In this document: positions 21,733 to 31,075 of the stretch, in pieces
Numbering within the stretch: the stretch's first letter is position 1
Layout: each line of letters opens with the position of its first letter
NCBI GenBank assembly: GCA_018287875.1
Contig: JAGVVL010000018.1
Coordinates: 1,166,001-1,230,000 of the forward strand
Direction: 5' to 3'
DNA from: Nigrospora sphaerica
Lineage: Eukaryota > Ascomycota > Sordariomycetes > Amphisphaeriales > Apiosporaceae
DNA length: 64,000 bases
Translations under genes and position numbers: made by a program
The notes under the pieces: generated by a model
Seen by the model: the letters and a program-made list of their open reading frames with translations, nothing else
The model's database searches: none
Told to the model about the DNA's origin: nothing

Positions 21733-22113
21733 AGCACGCTAACCACTGAGCCAAAAGACTAGGTAGACTGGATCGAAGATCCAGTCTATTAGCGTGACTT
21801 ATGTACTGGGAGAGGTTCCCAGCTAACCTCTCACATACCTTCCTCTCGCGCGCCGCTCGCCTTCCTCGTAAGACCCGTACGAGTGCGTTGCGTACGCCTT
21901 ACCGGTAGAGCGACCAAGGCAGAGCAGAACATAAGGGCCTGGCCCCGAGGTGCGCGCGCGCCCTTCCACGCCGGCGCACCTCTGAGCCCTGGATGGACCC
22001 AGGACCCTTGAGCCTTGAGGGGAATTGAACCCAGACCTCTTTGGCTCCCTGCGGCGCGCCCGGGCGCACTGCCAATCAGGGCGCGTGAGGGGCGCAGGTG
22101 TGATCCAGTCTAC
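21733..22113 (-). mobile_element. SINE-like insert with 18 bp target duplication
   Basis: The 381 bp segment is flanked by ATGTCACGGGATGACATC at 21715-21732 and 22114-22131, an 18 bp direct repeat. On the minus strand a tRNA-like stretch occurs at about 22085-22015, with an A-box-like TGGCAGTGCGCC and a B-box-like GGGTTCAATTCC. A second A-box-like TGGCTCAGTGGTTAGCG lies at the other end (21737-21753). A hairpin (AGACTGGATC ... GATCCAGTCT) sits near 21765-21787. Long target duplications and a Pol III-type promoter suggest a LINE-mobilised SINE. I cannot tie it to a named family. Confidence 0.4.
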
Positions 22114-22134
22114 ATGTCACGGGATGACATCCGG

Positions 22135-24555
22135 TGGAATCGATTGGCCCGACGCTGTTAAGAGGACGTTCCTCGAGGGAGGCCTAAACGAACAGCTTAA
22201 GAGGATTCTAATACCCGTCTCACTGCCGGAAGGATACACAGACATGGTGAACCAGCTCATGCTAACAGCCTCGAGGCTGGAAACCACCTACTCCCTTACT
22301 TATGGGAAGCCTACGCCAGCGCCTACAGGACGCATAAGCGCGCGCAGAGCTCGCACACGAAAGACGCCTCCGGAGACACGGTCATAACTGGGATGAACCC
22401 CTTCGATAAGAAGAAGCCAGCAGGGACAAGGCCAGAGCAGGTCGTCTCACACGAAGGCCGCGTGGGCCTCAGAAGAGATGCAAAAGCGAAGAGACGACGG
22501 CTCATGCTTAAGATACGGGAAGCGAGGCGTAGAATAATGACGTGCTGGCTAAGGCCTGCGAAACGCCTGCTAACACACAAGTGCACAGCATGAAGGCCGA
22601 GCAAGACGCTAACGAGAGCAGCGGAGTCGAGACATCGGATTTGGAAAAGAGTAGCCTCAGGGAAGTCGTCCTCAGAGGTCAACAGCAGCCACCCTGTCGC
22701 TACCGAAGATAGAGAAGCTTATGAATGGTTCGGCACTCACTATTAAAGGCCTCGTGAACAATAAAAAGATTATTCCTATCTTAGCCGACACCAGATGCGA
22801 CTACTACGCAGCGATCAGCGAAAAACTAGCTCGACAGCTAGACCTACCAAGGATCCCAACACGACCTCGAGTATTACGCGAAGCTACCTCTACGAAAAGC
22901 TCGCAGAAATAAGGCACTCGTATCTCGGAGATCGCTTACTTAGAGATCGACCTCGAAGGGTTCTCTCGGAGAATCATAGATACGTGGTACAGAGGCTTAA
23001 ACCATTCCCTTATACTTGAGGGAGCGCAGTTCGAGAAACATCGGGTAGTGTACGACGCTGCAACGCGCGAACTCCTTATAAGGTCTCGAGGAGAGTTTCG
23101 CATACGAGATATAGAAGCTGCAAAGAGCTCTTCTATCGAGCCGCCTAAAGAGATAAGAGCAGCCTCTATCGGAACGCTTATAAGACGAGCAAGACGCTGC
23201 AAGGCCCACACGAGATACGGGTGTTCGCAGCCTTATTAGCGGATATTAAAAAGGCCTCGGACTTAAGGATAAACAAGTGCCGTCTGAGAAACTCCCGAAG
23301 GAGTTACGGAAGTAGAAGGACACTATTCGACCCAAAGAGCCGACAACTGCTTACCACCATACCGGCTAGGGTAGACCACACGATCCCTTAACGAAGGGAG
23401 CCGATGGCGAGCAGGAACCAGTGGTGCGCTTGGGGCCCTCTTATATAGGATGTCGCGCGAAGAGCTCTTAGTGCTACAGAAGACCTTAACGGACCTACTA
23501 GATAAGAACTATATCCGAGCGAGCAGCTCGCTTGAGAGCTCTATGCTGTTCGTGAAAAAGCGGGAGGTGGACTACGCTTTTATTGCGATTTCGAGCGCTC
23601 AACGCGATTACAAAGAAAGACAGATACCCTCTGCCGCTGATCCGAGAGACACTCACGACGCTCTTAGGAGTGCGCTGGCTTCTGAAGCTCGATATCCGAG
23701 CGGCGTTTTACAAGATCCGAATTGCTGCGGGCGAGAATGGAAGACAGCCTTGGACCAGGTTCGGCCTATACAAGTGGCTCGTGACGCCATTCGGATTAGC
23801 TAGAGCACCAGCTACGTTCCAACAGTATATTAACTACACCTTAAGGGACTTACTAGACCATTCCTATTCAGCTTATATAGACGACATCCTTATTTACTCT
23901 TGAGGAGTAGGGAGGACCATATGAAAGAAGTCGAAGGTCCCAAGTCGCTTACAAGACGCATTGGCACAGGTCTCGGCCTAAGCAAATGCGGAGTTCGCGG
24001 TGAAGGAAACCAAATACACAGGGTTCATTATCGAAGCGAGCGAGGAGTACAAATGGACCTCGAGAAGGTACTCGCGATCCAAGTGGGAAGCTCCAAGACG
24101 CTTAAAGAGTACGCGAGCTTCCAGGATTCGCAAACTTTTACCAAACGTTCATACCCGAGTATTCAGCGATCGCACGGCCGCTAACCGCCCTAACTAAGAA
24201 AGGAACCCGTTCCAATGGAACGAGAGCACACGGGCGCTTTCGAGCACCTTAAGAGACGTTTTATCGAAGCTCCAGTCCTAGCCCAGTGGAACGCAGACCG
24301 ATAAACGGTAGTCGAGACGGACTGCTCGGGACACAGCCTTAGAGGCTGTTTATCACAGTACAGCGAAGACGGTCTGCTACACCTAATAGTATACCACTCC
24401 CTAAGCTCTCCCAGAGAGTTCAACTACGAGATCTATAATAAAGAACTCACAGTGGTGATAGACTGCTGCCAGCGCGTGGGACGGGATGCTTAGGAGCGTA
24501 CGAGCCCTTCGAGATCCTAACGGACCACAAGAACCTCGAATACTTCCGAAAGGCA
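22135..24555 (+). pseudogene. Decayed Ty3/Gypsy gag-pol fragment (Gypsy-3)
   Basis: Frames interrupted by stops and shifts read, in order: a Gag C-terminal part (WPDAVKRTFLEGGLNEQLKRIL ... ASRLETTYSLT, from about 22140); a protease-like segment (about 22720-22910, IIPILADTRCDYYAAISEKLARQLDLP); RT (about 23450-23903, KKDRYPLPLIRETLTTLLGVRWLLKLDIRAAFYKIRI ... TPFGLARAPATFQQYI ... YIDDILIYS); and the first part of RNase H (about 24230-24550, VLAQWNADR ... [10 protein letters not shown]). The frame stops at KNLEYFRKAK and runs into the 50 bp repeat at 24555. No integrase is present. The YIDD active site and order of domains place it in Ty3/Gypsy. It is clearly inactive. Confidence 0.8.
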
Positions 24556-24604
24556 AAACAGCATTTTGGCGCTTCGATAGTGCTTCGAGGCTCAGCCTCT
24601 CACA

Positions 24605-24980
24605 TATTTTCTAGATCACTTTTCTTTTCTTTTCTATACCTTCCAGACGCGTGCGGACGTCTCAAAAGGCTATTTCAATGGAATCTCAAACCGACGAAAC
24701 GATGGCCGGCTAAGCGCAAGACTCACAATCCTCAGAAGAATAGGCCGCTCTTGTCTTCCGAGATGCAGCAAGACATTATAAACCTTCAGCACGACCGACA
24801 GGCGTCTCAGCAGACTATCGCGAGCCTCCAACAACAGATTACCGAAAGCGAAGGCACGACACAAGAGACGACTGGCCCTACAATAGCGCCCGCTTCGGGC
24901 AGCTCGATCCAGACCGAGAACACCCCAAGTAGCGGGCCCTCGATCGTAGTCGCTCGCGAGCCCGACATAAGGCCTAAACG
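24605..24980 (+). pseudogene. Gag-like N-terminal fragment between two repeat copies
   Basis: Between two direct copies of the 50 bp repeat lies a frame open for about 150 codons. Its first part is basic, and it continues as a Gln-rich helix (MQQDIINLQHDRQASQQTIASLQQQI) followed by Ser/Thr/Pro-rich sequence. Coiled Gln-rich segments like this are common at the start of Gypsy Gag proteins, so I read it as a displaced gag 5' piece. In an overlapping frame, MESQTDETMAG also looks like a Gag start but has stops. Assignment is tentative. Confidence 0.35.
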
Positions 24981-25432
24981 AAAACAGCATTTGGCCCCTT
25001 CGATAGTGCTTCAAGGCTCAGCCTCTCACACTTAAAAGCGGTTTAGCTATACTTACTAGCTAGATGTTACGACCCAGACGAGCCAACAAACCACAGGAAC
25101 GGATAAGCGCCATGCAGCCAAGGGCCACTGGACAAACAAACAAATCAATGCAGCAAACAAACAAGACACCAGCCACAAGCAGCCACGCGAGCCACGCCAA
25201 GACCAGGGGTCACGTGACGCAATATGAGCGATATGTGGTCAGCAAACATATTTCACATATCGACCCCTGTCGCTTACCCATCCGATATGTTAAGATATGT
25301 GGAATCACAACATATCCAACATATCCAAGTGAGGGAATGACTTGGTATATAAGTCAGAAGGATTTCCTAGTTAAACAGTCATTACCTTAGTGATCAATCT
25401 AAGCATCTATCTCACCCATAGATGGGAGTAAT

Positions 25433-25665
25433 TGTAAAGGGGCCGGGCGGGCGGATCGGCGGTGCGTCGGCGCGCCGGCGGGAAGCAAGCGCCAGGGCGG
25501 TCGCCGAAACGGCGGAGCGGCGCCACGTTAATCCGGGGCGCCCTTATGCAGAATCTGGCCGCGCCCGCAAACGGAGGGACGGCCAGATTGAAGTCAATAC
25601 AGCCAGCCAGTCATTGGAATTGCGTGCACATAGTCACCTCGTTCGATTCGTATCATTCCGTTACA
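25433..25665 (+). repeat. Gypsy-1 5' LTR
   Basis: TGTAAAGGGG ... CATTCCGTTACA, 233 bp, seemingly identical to the 3' LTR. It should carry the element promoter. Confidence 0.92.
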
Positions 25666-25701
25666 ATTCTTCAATCTCTACACCACGAGAACGAGCCGGC
25701 T

Positions 25702-26766
25702 ATGGCACCCGCTACCCGATCGCGCCCCGACAGCTCGACGCCCGGTCAAGCAAGCTCTCACCCCAACTTAGGGTTAGGAGCCAACGAGCCAGCCGCGCCG
25801 AGCAACGCGGCGATCCCCGGCGCCCTGACTACCGGAGCGGGCACGGTGGAGGGGCGCCCGTTCCCAATGGACGAAGGGCCCACGGGCGCGGACGAACCGC
25901 GACCATCCGGCGAAACGGATCCAAGCCCAACGCCGGGACCCGACATGTCAACCCCCTCGGAGTCCGATCTGTTCCGGGTCGCCACGCGGGAGAACGACCT
26001 TCTCCGCGCGCTGCTGAAGACACAGCAGAAGATGATCGAGATGATGACGGCGGACCGAGCCGACCGCCAACGGGGTCAAGGACTAACGCCGCCCAGTCGG
26101 AGCACGAGCGGAGAACCGCGCACGTACGAGAAGCCACCGACTTACGCATGCAAGAAGCTAGAGGAGGCCTCGACCCACGTGGAGATCCGAAGCTGGATCG
26201 TGGCGGTGGAACAACAAAACGAGAGCCGACCCGACCAGACGGATGCTCGCTATATCGAATGGGCCCTCACCAACGTGGACTACGCCTTGCAAAGCGAGTG
26301 GCGCACCCACGCCGAAGATCTATACCCGCAAGGGAAATACAGCGAGCAGGCCAAGTGGGCAGACTTCTTAAAGTTCATTCGACGGGAACACATCGACCCG
26401 GCTCAGAATATGCAGAGGTCAATGGCGGCGCTACAACGGATCCGGCAAACGGCCGACCAATCGCCGACACAGTTCTATAACGAGTGGTCCGCGTGGCAGC
26501 GACGGGTTCGAGAGAGCATCGCAGGCCAGCCCCTCATCGCACACGAGTTCCTACTCAAGCTGCGACCGTGGCTACGGATGGACATCATTCGGGATAACGT
26601 TGCTATCACCGACGCCCAAGCGGTCGCCCACGAGGCGGAGCGTCGATGGCAGATCCTCTCCCCTTATCAGCGAAGGGATCGCGAAGGGACACGCGACGGG
26701 ACTCCGGGAGGAAGGAAGCGACCCCGGGCCGAGCACGAGTTTAGCGGGACCCGACAGGGTATGTGA
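25702..26766 (+). CDS. Gypsy-1 Gag
   Basis: 354 aa, starting at the first Met after the 5' LTR (MAPATRSRPDSSTPGQ). A Pro/Ser-rich N-terminal part (1-95) is followed by a short coiled segment (ENDLLRALLKTQQKMIEMMTADRADRQ). The capsid-like retrotransposon Gag domain covers about 140-320, with YIEWALTNVDYALQSEWRTHA and WADFLKFIRREHIDPAQNMQRSMAALQRIRQTADQSPTQFYNEW typical of the fold. The frame ends early at 26766. The nucleocapsid zinc knuckle (CYKCGE ... HIQRDC) lies downstream at about 26860-26900 and is split between two other frames, so either an indel or a frameshift event separates it from this reading frame. In the cell it would form the virus-like particle. Confidence 0.85.
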   Translation: MAPATRSRPDSSTPGQASSHPNLGLGANEPAAPSNAAIPGALTTGAGTVEGRPFPMDEGPTGADEPRPSGETDPSPTPGPDMSTPSESDLFRVATRENDLLRALLKTQQKMIEMMTADRADRQRGQGLTPPSRSTSGEPRTYEKPPTYACKKLEEASTHVEIRSWIVAVEQQNESRPDQTDARYIEWALTNVDYALQSEWRTHAEDLYPQGKYSEQAKWADFLKFIRREHIDPAQNMQRSMAALQRIRQTADQSPTQFYNEWSAWQRRVRESIAGQPLIAHEFLLKLRPWLRMDIIRDNVAITDAQAVAHEAERRWQILSPYQRRDREGTRDGTPGGRKRPRAEHEFSGTRQGM

Positions 26767-29700
26767 ACCAGGCGGTGGTGCAACCAGCGTCGAAGGTTCG
26801 TCGAGGGGGTTCGGCCCAGGCGCCACCGAGAGGAGACCCCGCCCGAAGTACGTCCGTTGCTATAAATGCGGCGAGGGGGCCATATCCAGCGGGATTGTAC
26901 GGCCAAGCCGCCGGGCAGGCAATCCCCGGCGGCGCACACCGGCGCTACACGAGCGGCCGGCGCGCGGATCCAGGCGGCAGAGGTGAAGCAAGAGACGCCC
27001 CAGTACCGATCCGACTCCGACTGGAGCGCGAGCGAGGCGGGAAATGTGTAGCTGAGCCGGACGGAGCGCAAGACGACTCAGCGGACACACACCGCGCGAC
27101 AGGGGTGCTAGGCGCGGCCATGCGCACCACGGGCCAGTTATGCGACGAACTCGGCCGAGCGAAGAAGCCGATTCGGATCGACCTGGATTCGGGGGCCGAG
27201 GTCAACGTGATCGCAAAGCGGACGGCGGATCGAGCCGTCACGAGGGGTTGGGTTACGAAAGTCCCCATAACTCTGCCGCGACTTTTAGGGGTCGACGGGC
27301 AGCCGCTACGGTGCTATGGCGCCGTGGAAGCGGCGATAGAGATGCAAGACGTGCAAGGGCAGGTACGGAGGTTCACGCAGGTGTTCTTCGTCGTGCGCCG
27401 AGATAAGCACGCGGCCCAGGTGCTACTGTCCCGCCCGGGCATGGGGCGGGAGGGAATTACCTTAGACACACGAAAGCCAGACACGTTCACGTTTAGAGTG
27501 ATGCAGTTCGTGGGGCCAGAGGAGTTCGCCCGCGAAGCGACCGAAGGCGAACCGGTGCTAATCGCCCAGCTAGCGAGGCTAGAGTTAGGTGACGCGTCGG
27601 CGATACCGGGGCTTGACGACGAACCGCCCATAGGGACCGTCGCGCTACCAGCCTGTTTAAAGGAGTACGAGGTCGTGTTTAGTGAGTCCGCAGCCGCGGA
27701 GCCGCCTATTTTAGGAGAGACACCGCACACGATCGACCTCATCCCCGGCGCACAGCCTCCACACGGACCTATCTATCCCCTCTCAGAACCGCAACGAAAG
27801 GAGCTCGAGGAGTACCTCGCGAAGGCGTTGGAAACCGGTCGCATTAGGCACTCCACGAGCCCGGCGGGGGCACCCGTGCTATTCGTGCCAAAAAGGACGG
27901 CAGTCTACGACTATGCGTCGATTACCGGGGCCTAAATAAGGTCACGGTAAAGAACCGATATCCGCTTCCGCTAATTAGCGAGCTGATGGATCAGCTGGGG
28001 TCGGCGAAGGTGTTCTCGAAGATGGATTTACGAGACGCCTATTTTCGCCTCGCAATCGCAGAGGGCGACCGCTGGAAGACCGCGTTCCGAACGAAGTACG
28101 GCCACTTCGAGTATAACGTGATGGCCATGGGGCTCACGAACGCGCCCGCCACGTTTCAGGCCTATATGCAGAAGGCATTAGCAGGGCTCATTGACACCAT
28201 TTGCGTGGTTTACCTCGACGACATCGTCATCTACTCGCAGGACGCGAAGGAACACGCGACGCATCTCCGAATGGTGTGCGAACGGCTGAAGGAGCACGAG
28301 CTATTTGCGAAGATCTCGAAGTGCGAATTCTTTAAAGAGGAAATCGAGTTCCTAGGATTCGTGGTCGGCCGAGTAGGCTTAAAGATGGACCCGAAACGAG
28401 TGATAGCCGTGCAGGAATGGCAGCCTCCTGAGTCGTACCGGGACATCCAAGTGTTCCTAGGGTTCACCAACTTCTATAGGAAGTTCATTGCGAAGTACTC
28501 GCATATCACGGCACCGATTACGGCGCTACTGAAAGGCATGGAGGCCGGCCGGAAGAAGGGCCCGTTCCAGTGGCCCCTGGACGCACAGAAGGCGTTCGAA
28601 GAGCTAAAGCACGCGTTCACTTCGGCGACGGTGCTCCGACACTGGGACCCGGAGAAAACTAGCAGGGTCGAGACAGACGCGAGTGATAGGGCAGTCTCAG
28701 GCATCCTATCACAGAAACAAGGAGGTGGCGAGTGGAGGCCAGTCGCCTACTGGTCGCGGAAACTCACGGCGCCCGAGCTGAACTGGGCCACGGGCCAAAA
28801 GGAACTGCTAGCGATTGTCGAATCACTCGAGCATTGGAGACACTACCTTGAGGGGCTGAGCGCCAAGTTCACGGTCTGGACCGACCACCAGGCACTGAAA
28901 GGGGTCGTGGAAGCACCGGCGAGAGACTTACGAGGCCGCCTCGCAAGATGGGTGTACAGGCTCTCGCATTTTGACTTCGATATGGAATATCGGAAGGGGG
29001 CCACGAACCCGGCGGATCCGCTATCGCGGCGACCAGACTACATGGCTGGGGAGATCAGCTACCACGACGTGATTCCGTCACTAGCAATGAAACTGGCACT
29101 CGTCGACCAGCTGCCGGCCGAGGTCCGACACCAGGTGGCAAGGATCAGCACCACGAGAAACGTCGGGACCGCGACGTACGTGGGGGCGGTGCGGGCGATG
29201 GTGACGCACACAGACAAAAGGTCGGCGGGTGGCCAGGGGGGACGCGGTCCTTGCCCCGGTAACCCGGGCACAAGGCCAGGAGGGCCACCCACGACGAGGC
29301 GCCGAGCAGTGATCGACGAGGCCGGTGGGGGGACAGGTGCTCCCGAGAGCAGTGGCTCGAAGCGTGGCAAGAAACGAGACCACTTGGGCGGATAAGCCCA
29401 CTGAGGCGTTCTACCAGCTCATTCGGGGGCTACAACCCCAGGACCGGGACATCGCGGAACGAATGGAGAAGGCGCGGCAAGGCCAAGCTGCGGGGTACCA
29501 CCTAGACGAGGAAGGAGCCCTCCGATTTAAAGGAAGGCTAGTCATCCCTAATGAGGGAGCGTTAAGGGCCCAACTACTCCACCAACACCACGATGACCCC
29601 AGGGCGGGACACCTAGGCGCGAATAAGACCTTAGAGCTGCTCACGAGGAAGTTCCACTGGCCCGCGATCGCCGAGGAGGTGCGACAGTACGCAGAGTCAT

Positions 29701-30906
29701 GCCAGGAGTGCCAGGGAGCAAGGAGACCAAGGCACAAACCGTACGGCCTACTCCAATCCCTACCGCTACCCGAGGGACCCTGGCAAGAGATTAGCATGGA
29801 CTTCATCACTGGGCTGCCGATCAGCTGCCGACCCGAGGGCGACGCCTGCGACGCCGTGTTAGTCATCGTGGACCGATTCACGAAGATGGCACTGTTCCTA
29901 CCCACGAGGAAAACCTAACTGCGGCAGAGTTAGCCCATATCCTGTATAAGGAAGTGGAATGCCGGTACGGGACGCCCCTCGGGATTGTGAGCGATAGGGA
30001 CTCCCTACTCACGAGCCGGTTCTGGCAAGAGTGGTGCGAGGCAAGGGCAACGAAACGCCGGCTGAGCACGGCGTACCATCCCCAAACGGACGGGCAGACA
30101 GAGAGAACGCACCAAACACTAGAGAAGTGGTTACGCACGTGTTGCGACGAGGCGACATGGGCATCCGGGCTACACGAAGCCGAGTTCGCCTATAATAACC
30201 GCCGCCACGACTCCATCGGGGTGTCACCGTTTGAGGCGCTGTATGGATTTCACCCGAGGATGACGGAGTTCGCCCCCAAGCAGAACGCTTTCGGAGCGCG
30301 GGCGTGTTAGAACGGCTACAGAAGAGCCGAGAGGTCCGCGCGCGTATGAGAGAACACTGGGACGTCGCAGTGAAAGCCCAACAAAAGGGCTACGACCGAA
30401 GGCACCAGGACCAAGAGTTCCAACCAGGTCAGTGGGTAGGCCTCTCGACGAAGCGGTTCCGATTTAAGTGCGGTGCGAAGCTCGCCCCGACGTACATTCG
30501 GGTAAAGGTCACGGAGAGGATTGGTAAGGTGGCCTACAGGGTCGCCCTGCCCTCGCAGTACGAACGGATACACGACGTGTTCCCAGTGTCATCGTTGGAG
30601 CCATGGACTGGCAAGGCCTCCGGGGACCATGAGGCACTCCCAGGACTGGTGGAGGACCAAGAGGAGTGGGAGGTCGAGGATATCCTCCGACACAGGACGA
30701 CCGCCCGAGGGGCGGAGTACCTCGTGAAATGGATGGGCTGGCCGGTGGAATATAACACCTGGGAGCCAGAGGCGAACCTGGAGAACGCGCCGAAGATCGT
30801 GGCACGCTATCGTAAGCGGCGGTCCCACCGTAAATGGGACGACGATCGCCCTCCGAGCACAGGAAATCACGGAGTGGCGGGGCGCGAAGCGCAGCAGATC
30901 AATTAA
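26763..30906 (+). CDS. Gypsy-1 Pol (protease, RT, RNase H, integrase, chromodomain), frameshifted
   Basis: Domains in order: aspartic protease with IDLDSGAEVNVIA (about 27175-27215); RT from about 27750 (GPIYPLSEPQRKELEEYL), with the active site VVYLDDIVIYS near 28205-28235; RNase H (about 28600-29040, VETDASDRAVSGIL ... ELLAIVESLEHWRHYL ... WTDHQALKG); integrase zinc finger HHCC (about 29580-29715); catalytic core (ISMDFITGLP near 29795, IVSDRDSLL near 29985, then the Glu in the Asn/Glu-rich helix); and a C-terminal chromodomain (about 30665-30820, WEVEDILRHRTTARGAEYLVKWMGWP). The chain is spread over several frames with switches near 27900, 29300, 29905 and 30300. Two lie in A-runs and one near a G-run, and each looks like a single missing base, so sequencing or assembly errors are as likely as real decay. 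Confidence 0.88.
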
Positions 30907-31075
30907 CGAGGCCAGGGCCTAGAAGTACACGGAGCTAAGCCATGCAATTGCTGTGGAAGGTCGCACGCGGCATGCAGAGTAGGACGCAGGAGGTCCGCTA
31001 GGCGGCGTACGGGCGACGAGGATCCGCCAAAGCGCAGGACGCAGCGGATGAGGGGACGGCAAACTAGGTGACGCG

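Larger units (their letters stand above)
21307..25030 (+). mobile_element. Composite element bounded by 49 bp inverted repeats, carrying Gypsy remnants
   Basis: Left end 21307-21355 (TGTGAGAGGCTAAGCCTTGA...) and right end 24981-25030 are inverted copies with a single mismatch over 49 bp. A third copy, in the orientation of the right end and more diverged, sits inside at 24555-24604, just where a Gypsy RNase H reading frame breaks off. The unit interrupts Pogo-A between the coding for AKPLLS and the coding for NPILL. The target-site duplication is not clear (ATT on one side, ACT on the other). Inside are decayed Gypsy gag, protease, RT and RNase H coding, and a SINE-like insert. Class is uncertain: it has TIRs, but no transposase of its own is visible. 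Confidence 0.55.

Noticed and set aside
25422..26480. 352-codon frame starting before the Gypsy-1 5' LTR
   Set aside because: It runs through the LTR and is an alternate frame of gag; composition is Arg/Gly-rich filler.
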